Shown one piece after another: positions 6,437 through 14,163 of a DNA stretch of 64,000 nucleotides (position 1 is the first letter of the stretch; every line of letters begins with the position of its first letter). Where the stretch lies: positions 56,591 to 120,590 of the forward strand of contig JBFWVJ010000007.1 of NCBI GenBank assembly GCA_050246795.1, written 5' to 3'. The notes beneath the pieces are model-generated. The model was not told the DNA's origin. It was given only the letters and a program-made list of their open reading frames with translations, and ran no database searches. Position numbers and translations under genes: made by a program. The DNA comes from JBFWVJ01 sp050246795. GTDB lineage: Bacteria > Patescibacteriota > Gracilibacteria > JAUYGZ01.

Positions 6437-7774
6437 CTACACCTGGGCTTTCGGATGGAGTTTTCGTAGGATTTTCCGGACTTCCTCGCGTTCATTCCAG
6501 GGGCGGATGCCATTGGCGAAAGTCCTGCCTTGAAGGTCTCCCATCCCCGGGACGACCACCGTATCGCCTGGTTTCGCCTGGGAAAAGGCGTATTCGATCG
6601 CTTCCGCTCGATCAGGGATTTCAAAATAGTCCTCATTCTTGACCATTTTCGTATTCTCCAACCCTTCAAGGATCATATTTCGAATGACCTGAGGGTCTTC
6701 CGTGTACGGTTCGTCATCGCACACCACTACCTTGTCCGCGATCCGGCCACAGATTTCACCGATTTTAGGGCGTTTCTTTCGGTCTCGGTCACCACAGCAA
6801 CCAAACACCACCCAGAGGTTCTTTTCGGTGGTTTTTTGCAGGGTAGAAAGCAGTTTTTCATAGCCATCCTCCGTCATCGCAAAATCAATAATCACCTGAA
6901 AATCTTGGCCTTCATGAATGCTTTCCATACGACCAGGGATCAGGTGGACATTCTTGATCGCTTCCTGAATCGTCTTCAATGCAACCCCTTGCGAAGTGGT
7001 GATAGCCGTGGCAGCCATCAAGTTCTCCACATTAAATTCTCCAGGAAGATGGAGTCTCATCTTCAGCTTCTCCTTTGGGGTGACGAGTACCAGGTCCGTA
7101 AACTCTGGAGAAAGCTGGACATCTTCAGCCCGGATTTGTTCGGAAATCCCGGGATGTTCAGTAATCATTCGACCATAGGCAATCTTTCGATCCGCTTCAA
7201 ACCTCATGAATTCATCAAAGTTTTCCGGATCATCAGCATTGTGAATGGAGATTTTTTGGACTCCGGGCTTTCTCTGTTGGGATATCAAATCCTTAAACAA
7301 CTTCATCTTGTCCTGCCGGTAAGCCTTCATCGATTTGTGATAGTCCAGGTGTTCCGGGGTCACATTAGTAATACACACCACATCATAGCTCACGCCCGCC
7401 ACGCGATACTGTGCCAAGGCATGGGAACTCGTTTCGATGACGGCGTACTTGCAGCCTTCTTTCACCATTCTTCTCAGCAAACTCTGAAGTTGAAACGGTC
7501 CAAGGGTCGTTTTGTGAGTCGTGTTCTGCCATTCCTTCCGGCCAATTTTAAAGTTCACGGTCGAGGCCATCCCGACTTTATACCCAGCCTCCTCCAAAAT
7601 TTTTGCCGTGAGAGTGGTCGTGGTGGTTTTTCCATTGGTCCCAGTAATCCCAATGACGATGAGCTTATTCGCTGGATATCGGAAATACAGGCAGGCCAAG
7701 AAAGCCTTGAGGCGATACCAGAACAGCCGGATCGGATGAGAAGGCGAAAAGGTGGATTTGAGTCGACGAAGCAT
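6437..7774 (-). CDS. murE: MurE-like Mur ligase lacking the N-terminal domain
   Basis: An ATP-dependent cytosolic amide ligase of the MurE type, adding the third residue of the peptidoglycan stem peptide. The P-loop GITGTNGKTTTT lies near residue 44, not near 110 as in typical MurE, so the N-terminal UDP-binding domain is missing. ETSSHALAQYR, NVTPEHLDYH and a Lys in RQDKMKLF (candidate carbamylated Lys) follow. The C-terminal domain has FGCCGDRDRKKRP. Where diaminopimelate enzymes have DNPR, this reads DDEPYTEDP, so the third amino acid cannot be assigned. The stop of pgeF lies 14 bp upstream, indicating an operon with it. Confidence 0.85.
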   Translation of the reverse strand: MLRRLKSTFSPSHPIRLFWYRLKAFLACLYFRYPANKLIVIGITGTNGKTTTTTLTAKILEEAGYKVGMASTVNFKIGRKEWQNTTHKTTLGPFQLQSLLRRMVKEGCKYAVIETSSHALAQYRVAGVSYDVVCITNVTPEHLDYHKSMKAYRQDKMKLFKDLISQQRKPGVQKISIHNADDPENFDEFMRFEADRKIAYGRMITEHPGISEQIRAEDVQLSPEFTDLVLVTPKEKLKMRLHLPGEFNVENLMAATAITTSQGVALKTIQEAIKNVHLIPGRMESIHEGQDFQVIIDFAMTEDGYEKLLSTLQKTTEKNLWVVFGCCGDRDRKKRPKIGEICGRIADKVVVCDDEPYTEDPQVIRNMILEGLENTKMVKNEDYFEIPDRAEAIEYAFSQAKPGDTVVVPGMGDLQGRTFANGIRPWNEREEVRKILRKLHPKAQV

Positions 7775-7788
7775 GGATTGAATAAATG

Positions 7789-8490
7789 CTACGTCAGTAT
7801 AATACAGTTCGCGAAAGTATTGTAGTGTTCCGGTCGTTCACCTTCAGGAAGCTGGCTCCACCGGCGATAAGAGTAGAAATCCGGTGAGCTGTAGGTATCG
7901 ATCCCATGGTCTTCGATCCGCATCAGACCCAGTGAATTCAATGTTGTTTTTACGCCGAGGCTTAAGTTGTAAAACGATTTGCCATGATGGTGTTCGATAA
8001 AAACTTTTTTTTGCGGAGGGGCTTTTTGAAGAAAGTCTTCTTTCACTTCAAAGTGCTTCATCCTCAAATGGGGTCCTAGGAAAGCATAGAAGTCTTCGAG
8101 CTCGAGGTTTTGTTCACGACAGACGCGAACAAATGATTCCAAGATACCCGCGAAAAAACCTTTCCATCCACAGTGCAGAGCGCCGATGACTTTTTCTTTT
8201 TCATTCCAGAGCAGCACGGGGACACAGTCGGCGGTTTTGGTGATCAAGAGAACATGCTTCTGACGGGTCAATACGCCGTCGGTTTTTGGCAAAATCATTT
8301 CAGGTTCATCTATCGAATCCACCCATTGGACGGTGGTACTATGAACCTGGTCCATCCAGATCAAATGCTTCGGTTCAGGCCCCATTTTTTTTGTAAACCG
8401 TTCACGAAAATCTGGCTCACCAACGCCCACATGTCCGAAGGAAGCATTCGTGATATAAAGCTGCCCGATGCTGATATCTTTTTGGGTCAT
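7789..8490 (-). CDS. pgeF: Peptidoglycan editing factor PgeF (YfiH/LACC1 family)
   Basis: A 233-residue laccase-domain protein (formerly 'polyphenol oxidase'). Members cleave cytosolic muropeptide precursors carrying the wrong first amino acid, or act on purine nucleosides. The zinc ligands are visible in MDQVHSTTV, KTADCVPVLL (usually CADC) and ALHCGWKG. The ATG at 8490 is chosen because a -10 element at 8509-8514 places the transcription start near 8502; a TTG at 8502 would be leaderless. Its position directly before the murE-like gene fits the editing role. Confidence 0.87.
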   Translation of the reverse strand: MTQKDISIGQLYITNASFGHVGVGEPDFRERFTKKMGPEPKHLIWMDQVHSTTVQWVDSIDEPEMILPKTDGVLTRQKHVLLITKTADCVPVLLWNEKEKVIGALHCGWKGFFAGILESFVRVCREQNLELEDFYAFLGPHLRMKHFEVKEDFLQKAPPQKKVFIEHHHGKSFYNLSLGVKTTLNSLGLMRIEDHGIDTYSSPDFYSYRRWSQLPEGERPEHYNTFANCIILT

Positions 8491-8508
8491 AAATCCAATC
8501 AATGCTCC

Positions 8509-8514
8509 ATTATA
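8509..8514 (-). promoter_or_regulatory. Extended -10 element for pgeF-murE
   Basis: On the minus strand TGATATAAT gives a perfect TATAAT with the TGn extension, about 19 bp before the pgeF ATG. A clear -35 is not needed for extended -10 promoters and none is obvious. Confidence 0.55.
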
Positions 8515-8535
8515 TCACACCGTTACCCTCGTGAA

Positions 8536-10362
8536 CTATGCCACTTCATAGTGAGTTCCCACTTCAGCTTCCGCATCCAATTCCACGATCAGCGGTTTTT
8601 TTGCGTTATCAGGCTCTTTGATCCCCACCTCCTCAGGTGCGCACATCACCGCTTCGCTCACCGTGCCATAGGTCTTCCGTTCTTCGACGACATAAGCCAC
8701 CTTCCCAGATCCTTCCCAGTCGAGGATTTCAAAGCCGGGGAGAGCGACGATCACCTTTATGCCTTTGCGTGCGTTGTCCGCCGCGCAGACGATGTTCTTG
8801 ATGCCGTGCTCACCAAGGTTTACCTTGCAGATCTTGATGTGAGTTTTTTTCTCATGTGGCTCTGCTTCAATAATTTCACCCACGACGAGCAGGGGACCTT
8901 CCAGTGCTCCGTGCTCCGGTTTCATCAGTGGGAACAGCACCACATCCTTCAGGTTTGCTTGCTGGGTGAGCAGCGCCACGATGCGGTCGATGCCCATGCC
9001 CCATCCCGATTGGGGAGGCATGCCGTGCTCCATCGCTTTCACAAACTCATCATCCTTGCCGTGGGCTTCTTCGTCTCCGGCCTTCTTGGCCTCCGACTGT
9101 TGCTCAAACCGTCCCGCCTGATCCACCGGATCGACGAGCTCTGAGTAGGCGTTCACCACCTCCCAGCCGTTCACCACCAGTTGAAATCGGTCGACGATCT
9201 CAGGGTTTTCATCATTCCTCCTCGCCAACGGGGACAGGTCCACCGGATGCTGCATCAGGAAGGTCGGCTGGATCAGCTTCGGTCGGGAGACCTTCTTGTA
9301 AAGCTGATCGATCATATTGCCGCGGCCGAGCTTGTCGATGCCATCGATTTCGATCTTCTGCCGCTTGATCTCCTTGAGCAAGCTCTCAGCGCTATCATGC
9401 TGATTGATATCAATGCCACAATCTTCCTTAATCAGATCACGCATGCTGACGCGCTTCCAAGGCTTGCCAAAGTCCACTTCGTGCAGTTTGCCGTCACGAT
9501 CTGGGATCTGTACCACCCGGGTTCGCAGGGTCTGGTCGAGCAGATAGTGAAACATCTCTTCCGTGAAGCTCATATTGTCCTCATAGTTCCAGTAGGCCGC
9601 ATAGTGTTCGCACATGGTGAACTCCTGCAGGTGCGAAGGATCCATGCCTTCGTTCCGGAAGACCTTCCCGATTTCAAAGGTTCGTTCAAATCCTCCTACC
9701 AGTGCTTCCTTCTGTGGTGTCTCAATCGCAATCCGGAGAAAAAAGTCGTGGTCGAGGGCGTTGTGGTGGGTGATAAAGGGCTTCGCTAAGGCACCTGAAG
9801 CGGAGGAAGCCAGCACCGGTGTTTCCAATTCCATGAAGCGATGCTGCCAATAGAACTCCCGCAGGGCCTTGACGAAGTTCGAGCGAAATACGAAGCGGTC
9901 CATAGTCTCGCGATTGCTGATCAGGTCGAGGTAGCGGTGTCGGTAGGCCATTTCCTTGTCCTTCAATCCGTGCCACTTCTCAGGCATGGGTCGCAGGGCT
10001 TTGGCGAGCAGTTGGTATTTCTTCACCAAGATCGAGATCTCGCCTTTTTGGGTGGTGAAGATTTCTCCTTCCACTCCCAGGTAATCACCGAGGTCGAGCA
10101 GTTTCAAAAAATCAAAATCTTCCTTGCCGATCTCATCCACCTGAAAGACTACCTGGGTACGCCCAGACAAATCTTGCAGATGCGCGAAGGTAATCTTCCC
10201 CATGTCGCGAAACATCATCATGCGGCCGGCGACCTTCACCTTCGTCCCCTGAGGACTGTCATGAGCCTCCAGCAAGGAGTGGGTTTGGTCAAAACGGTCA
10301 GGATAAGGGTTAACCCCTTTTGCCCGAATCTTCTCTAATTTGTTAAAACGGTCTTGGTCCAT
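8536..10362 (-). CDS. lysS: Lysyl-tRNA synthetase (class II) with C-terminal tRNA-binding domain
   Basis: Charges tRNA-Lys. The anticodon-binding OB fold covers about residues 40-140 (VKVAGRMMMFRDMGKITFAH). The class II core follows with motif 2 (FEIGKVFRNEGMDPSHLQEFTMCE) and motif 3 (GWGMGIDRIVALL). A normal LysRS would end near residue 480. Here about 127 further residues contain VVGEIIEAEPHEKKTHIKIC, NIVCAADNARKGIKVIVALPG and SEAVMCAPEEVGI, matching the EMAPII/PheT-N/MetRS-C type tRNA-binding OB fold. That appendix should raise tRNA affinity. The total of 608 residues is far above the usual 490-510. Confidence 0.93.
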   Translation of the reverse strand: MDQDRFNKLEKIRAKGVNPYPDRFDQTHSLLEAHDSPQGTKVKVAGRMMMFRDMGKITFAHLQDLSGRTQVVFQVDEIGKEDFDFLKLLDLGDYLGVEGEIFTTQKGEISILVKKYQLLAKALRPMPEKWHGLKDKEMAYRHRYLDLISNRETMDRFVFRSNFVKALREFYWQHRFMELETPVLASSASGALAKPFITHHNALDHDFFLRIAIETPQKEALVGGFERTFEIGKVFRNEGMDPSHLQEFTMCEHYAAYWNYEDNMSFTEEMFHYLLDQTLRTRVVQIPDRDGKLHEVDFGKPWKRVSMRDLIKEDCGIDINQHDSAESLLKEIKRQKIEIDGIDKLGRGNMIDQLYKKVSRPKLIQPTFLMQHPVDLSPLARRNDENPEIVDRFQLVVNGWEVVNAYSELVDPVDQAGRFEQQSEAKKAGDEEAHGKDDEFVKAMEHGMPPQSGWGMGIDRIVALLTQQANLKDVVLFPLMKPEHGALEGPLLVVGEIIEAEPHEKKTHIKICKVNLGEHGIKNIVCAADNARKGIKVIVALPGFEILDWEGSGKVAYVVEERKTYGTVSEAVMCAPEEVGIKEPDNAKKPLIVELDAEAEVGTHYEVA

Positions 10363-10412
10363 GAAAAAAATAAAGCCTCAAAAGTATAAGGCATGAATGT
10401 TTTTTTTCAATT

Positions 10413-11360
10413 CTAGTCCCGGAAGAATTCCTTTCTCCATCCCTCTCGTTCTTTGTATTTTTTTAGGTAGAGGTCTTTTACTTCGTCTGGCTTCATTCGG
10501 CCTTGTTCCGTCACGACGACGTGATAATAGTCGAGGGGTACTCGGTCGTGAGAAAATTTCAACCGTTGGAATTCCACGGGAGTACGACTGAGCGTCTTGG
10601 TGGTTTTCACCTTGTAATGGTGGTGTTCTGATCGAGCTTTCCAAAGGCTGAACTTTCGAGTGGAGATGAACAAGTAAATCGGCTTTTTGCTGAGGTGAAA
10701 TTCAGAAACGATCGCGTTGCTCCCGGCGTCACAGACGACACTCATTTCACTGTTGATCGTGACGGCGCCCAAGAAGACTTTCGTGATCTCATGTTCGACG
10801 TGAGAAAGCATATATTCGGGGACCACCTTAAAAGAGATTTTTCTTTTTGCCAGCAATTCTACGATCTGCTGGGTTTTTTCCGACTCTTGTTCGGCGACGA
10901 TCACTTCAAAAGCCTTTCCCTTTCTTTTGGCTTCACACAAGGTATCGAGAACTGATCCGCTAATACTGTGTATCAATATCACATCATTCTTTCCCATACT
11001 GCTCACGCCTGCTTTGGTCATTTTTTTGCGTTCAACCTTGGCTTCCTGCCGGAACTCTTTTAGTGCATCAATGATTTTCAGTTCCCAGTACAAATGGTTG
11101 GCTGGATGCTCCTTGCTCTTCGCATCTTGGAGAACATTCCAGATATGGAAAAAATGGTCGATGATGAGAGAAATACGCGGCGAAGTATTCTTGACGATTT
11201 CGAGCAGTTCATAAAATTGTCGAAGAAAATCTTCTTCATTCTTCTCGCGAAAATCATGAATGGCTTTTTTGAGTGCCGCCAACACCATGTCATTGAGTCG
11301 AGTGGTCCCGACTTCACTTTCAATATCGAGGAAGAGTTTGGAAATTTTTTCTCGGTACAT
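10413..11360 (-). CDS. eIF2B alpha/beta/delta-like protein without isomerase catalytic residues
   Basis: A 315-residue protein of the IF-2B family: an all-helical N-terminal half (to about 115) and a Rossmann-like C-terminal half with VILIHSISGSVLDTL, FEVIVAEQESEKTQQIV and VFLGAVTINSEMSVVCDAGS. Bacterial and archaeal relatives are ribose-1,5-bisphosphate isomerase and methylthioribose-1-phosphate isomerase. Their catalytic Cys (in a TxCNTG-like motif) and Asp (GADxI) are replaced here by IHSISG and GAVTI, so isomerase activity is doubtful. The gene begins 6 bp after the stop of the upstream transporter and probably shares its transcript. Confidence 0.75.
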   Translation of the reverse strand: MYREKISKLFLDIESEVGTTRLNDMVLAALKKAIHDFREKNEEDFLRQFYELLEIVKNTSPRISLIIDHFFHIWNVLQDAKSKEHPANHLYWELKIIDALKEFRQEAKVERKKMTKAGVSSMGKNDVILIHSISGSVLDTLCEAKRKGKAFEVIVAEQESEKTQQIVELLAKRKISFKVVPEYMLSHVEHEITKVFLGAVTINSEMSVVCDAGSNAIVSEFHLSKKPIYLFISTRKFSLWKARSEHHHYKVKTTKTLSRTPVEFQRLKFSHDRVPLDYYHVVVTEQGRMKPDEVKDLYLKKYKEREGWRKEFFRD

Positions 11361-11366
11361 AAGGAC

Positions 11367-12680
11367 TTATGAAAGCAATAAAAGAAAATACAATGAACAA
11401 ACAGAGAGCATTAAAAAAGTCAGCGGCAATGCCATTCTTAAGTATTCTCCATTGCTGATCCGAAGGCCAGATTTTTCTGCCAATCCAAGTGCGACAATAT
11501 TCACTGAAGAACCAATGGGGGATCCACACCCTCCTAAACACGCCCCTAACGCCATAGCCCACCACATCTGTTCCAGAGGAAGTGAAGGGTCAAGAGTTCC
11601 CTGGATTTGCATCACGATCGGAACCATCATGGTGACGAAGGGCACATTATCAATCAGCATGGAGGCAATTCCTGACATCCAAAGCAAAAGGAGAAGCATC
11701 TTCAAGAAACTGTAATCTTTCGTGAGCTCCACAAAAACGTTCCCGACCATGTTTAAGGCCCCCACTTCTTCTAGCCCAGCCACCATCACGAAAAGTCCGG
11801 CAAAGAATAAAAGGGTTGGCCATTCGACCTTGGAAAGTGACTTATAAATAGACGAGTGTTGGGTGGTGAGAAAGAATAAAAACATGGCCCCTAAAAGAGA
11901 AACCACGGTAGGGTTCAGATCGAAATATCCTCCGAAAACGAAGCCAAAAATCACCGCGACCAAGGTCAAAAGCACCTTAGCAATAAACGATTTAGAAAGT
12001 TCCTGTCGTCCAAACTTGTACTCGATTTCTTCGATGAGTAAATGAGAGAGGAAAAGCTGTCGGAGATTGCCGGAAATGGGTCGTACCGTTTTCCATTCCA
12101 CCGTTAAGAAAACAAGGATGACGGCCGCTGAAACGGCAGAGATGGGGATCCAAAGATGAGTCAGAAATTGATTGAAGCCTAGCCCAGCTGAGGTGCCAAT
12201 GATGACATTCGTGGGGTCGCCGATCAGGGTGAGCGCCCCTCCAATAATCGAGAAAAATATGGAGGCCACGACAAATGGTTTCACGTCCAATCCGATCCCC
12301 CTAGTCAAAGCCAGCACGATGGGCAGGACGATCAGAATAACGGTTACATTATTCAGAAAGGTCGAAGAAAGAGCGGTGATAAACGCAAACAGGATAAAAA
12401 TAAACCAGGGTTTACCCCCGGTGAGTTTGGTCAGTCGGACGCTCAGCCATGAGAAAACGCCGGAATGCTCTACGATATCGACCATCAGCATCATCCCCAT
12501 CAGCAGCCCGATCGTTTCCAGATCTACCGCAGCCAGAGCTTCGTCAAATGGAAGAACTCCCAGCACGATCATAAACAAAGCCCCGGTAACAGCTACCAGG
12601 GACTTGGGGAAAACATCGAAAATAATTGCCAAAAAGGAAATGGCAAAGACGGCAATCGAAAGATAAAAATGAGGGTCCAT
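11367..12680 (-). CDS. ArsB/NhaD superfamily ion transporter, copy 1
   Basis: A 437-residue integral membrane protein with about 11-12 helices. Diagnostic stretches are ETIGLLMGMMLMVDIVEHSG, STFLNNVTVILIVLPI, GGALTLIGDPTNVIIG and, in the second half, SMLIDNVPFVTMMVPIV and GGCGSPIGSSVNIVALG. The two NV/NP-type half-helix motifs (NNVT, DNVP; GDPTN, GSPIGSS) are those of ArsB/NhaD/P-protein transporters. Substrate may be Na+/H+, arsenite or an organic anion; no arsenic genes are near. It is a tandem paralogue of the next gene upstream. Confidence 0.87.
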   Translation of the reverse strand: MDPHFYLSIAVFAISFLAIIFDVFPKSLVAVTGALFMIVLGVLPFDEALAAVDLETIGLLMGMMLMVDIVEHSGVFSWLSVRLTKLTGGKPWFIFILFAFITALSSTFLNNVTVILIVLPIVLALTRGIGLDVKPFVVASIFFSIIGGALTLIGDPTNVIIGTSAGLGFNQFLTHLWIPISAVSAAVILVFLTVEWKTVRPISGNLRQLFLSHLLIEEIEYKFGRQELSKSFIAKVLLTLVAVIFGFVFGGYFDLNPTVVSLLGAMFLFFLTTQHSSIYKSLSKVEWPTLLFFAGLFVMVAGLEEVGALNMVGNVFVELTKDYSFLKMLLLLLWMSGIASMLIDNVPFVTMMVPIVMQIQGTLDPSLPLEQMWWAMALGACLGGCGSPIGSSVNIVALGLAEKSGLRISNGEYLRMALPLTFLMLSVCSLYFLLLLS

Positions 12681-12743
12681 ATCTCAAAATTGGACACCAG
12701 ACACTATATGCCCCGTCCTCGGAATAGCAAGGAGAAATGATGT

Positions 12744-14048
12744 TTAGATCACCACCACAAAATACAACGAACAAACGATCAACATCGTTATAGTCAGCGG
12801 AAATGCAAGCTTTATGTATTCAAAAGAAGTGAGCTCAATCGAATTTTTTCTGGCAATACCCAGGGCAATCACATTCGCAGAAGAACCAATCGGAGATCCA
12901 GTGCCTCCCAAGCACGCTCCGAGAGAAAGAGCCCACCAGAGGAGCTGGCCATCGACATCTGGAGGGAGAGAAGCTTGTATTTGGAACACAATCGGGATCA
13001 TCATCGTCACAAAGGGGACATTATCGATGAGCATGGAAGCAATTCCAGCTGTCCAAAGAAGCACAAGGATTAACGAAAGATAGTTATCCGTAAGTCCGAT
13101 AAACATTTCACCAATGACGGAAAGCACCCCCACTTTTTCAAGCCCAGCGACCATGATGAAAAGTCCCATAAAAAAGAACAGGGTCGTCCATTCAACGTGA
13201 GCCAAAGACTTATAAATAGAAGCATGCTGAGTGGTCAGCAGCAAGAGGACCATCGAGCCCGTGAGGGCGATCACACTCACCGGGAGTCCAATGGAAGGTT
13301 GGAAAATAAAGCCAAGAATGGTCAGTCCCAAAATGACCAAAACCTTTATGATGAAAGAACTGGTGAGTTCTTGTTTGCCGAAGTCATGTTCGATCTTTTC
13401 GATCATTAAATGAGAAACGAATAACTGCTTGAGGTTTCCTTTGATGGGGCAGAGGCTGTTCCAATGTCGTACGGAGAGGATCAAAAAAACAAAAATCGAA
13501 ACCAGGGAAAGCGGGAGGGTCAGGTTGGAAATAAAATCATTGAAGCTCAGATTCGCGGACGTTCCGATGATGACATTGGTCGGGTCACCGATGAGGGTAG
13601 CGGTCCCTCCGATGATCGAGAAAAAGATCGTGGCCACCACAAAGATTTTAGAGTTCAGGCCGATGCCTTTGGTGAGTGCGAGCAGGATCGGAAGGACAAT
13701 CAAAAGAGTTGTGACATTATCCAGAAATGCGGAAGAAAAGGCGATGATCAAAATAAACAGAAGAAAGATCAACCAAGGTTTCCCTCCGGTCAACTTGGCC
13801 AACTGAACGCTCATCCAAGAAAAAACGCCAGACGATTCGACGATATCGACCATGATCATCATCCCCATCAACAGCCCAATCGTTTCAAACTCAATAGCCA
13901 ATATGGCTTCTTCAAAATCCAGGATATGAAAAATAATCATCAAAAGGGCGCCGAGGATGGTAATCAGCGCTTTGGGGAAAACATCAAAAATAATGGCCAA
14001 AAACGAAACGACGAAGATGGCAATGGCGGTAAGTGAGAAGAAATCCAT
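12744..14048 (-). CDS. ArsB/NhaD superfamily ion transporter, copy 2
   Basis: A 434-residue paralogue of the adjacent transporter, sharing ETIGLLMGMMIMVDIVESSG, SAFLDNVTTLLIVLP, GGTATLIGDPTNVIIGTSA, IDNVPFVTMMIPIVFQ and GGTGSPIGSSANVIALG. The ATG at 14048 is preferred because it aligns with copy 1 (MDFFSLTAIAIF versus MDPHFYLSIAVF). One visible difference is SAFLDNVT here against STFLNNVT in copy 1, an Asn-to-Asp change in a conserved membrane motif that could alter ion coordination. The copies are 63 bp apart and in one orientation. Confidence 0.87.
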   Translation of the reverse strand: MDFFSLTAIAIFVVSFLAIIFDVFPKALITILGALLMIIFHILDFEEAILAIEFETIGLLMGMMIMVDIVESSGVFSWMSVQLAKLTGGKPWLIFLLFILIIAFSSAFLDNVTTLLIVLPILLALTKGIGLNSKIFVVATIFFSIIGGTATLIGDPTNVIIGTSANLSFNDFISNLTLPLSLVSIFVFLILSVRHWNSLCPIKGNLKQLFVSHLMIEKIEHDFGKQELTSSFIIKVLVILGLTILGFIFQPSIGLPVSVIALTGSMVLLLLTTQHASIYKSLAHVEWTTLFFFMGLFIMVAGLEKVGVLSVIGEMFIGLTDNYLSLILVLLWTAGIASMLIDNVPFVTMMIPIVFQIQASLPPDVDGQLLWWALSLGACLGGTGSPIGSSANVIALGIARKNSIELTSFEYIKLAFPLTITMLIVCSLYFVVVI

Positions 14049-14163
14049 ACGGTAAAAGTCCACTGCTAAAAAAAACGACAGCAAGATTCAGTATAGTGAG
14101 GAAAGGATTCATTCGCAAATAAAGCCTGAGCCTGCTAAACTTCCAGGGAATTAAATCACCTTT

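Noticed and set aside
6530..7825. A 431-codon plus-strand ORF opposite the murE-like gene
   Set aside because: It is the antisense shadow of a gene with clear Mur ligase motifs.
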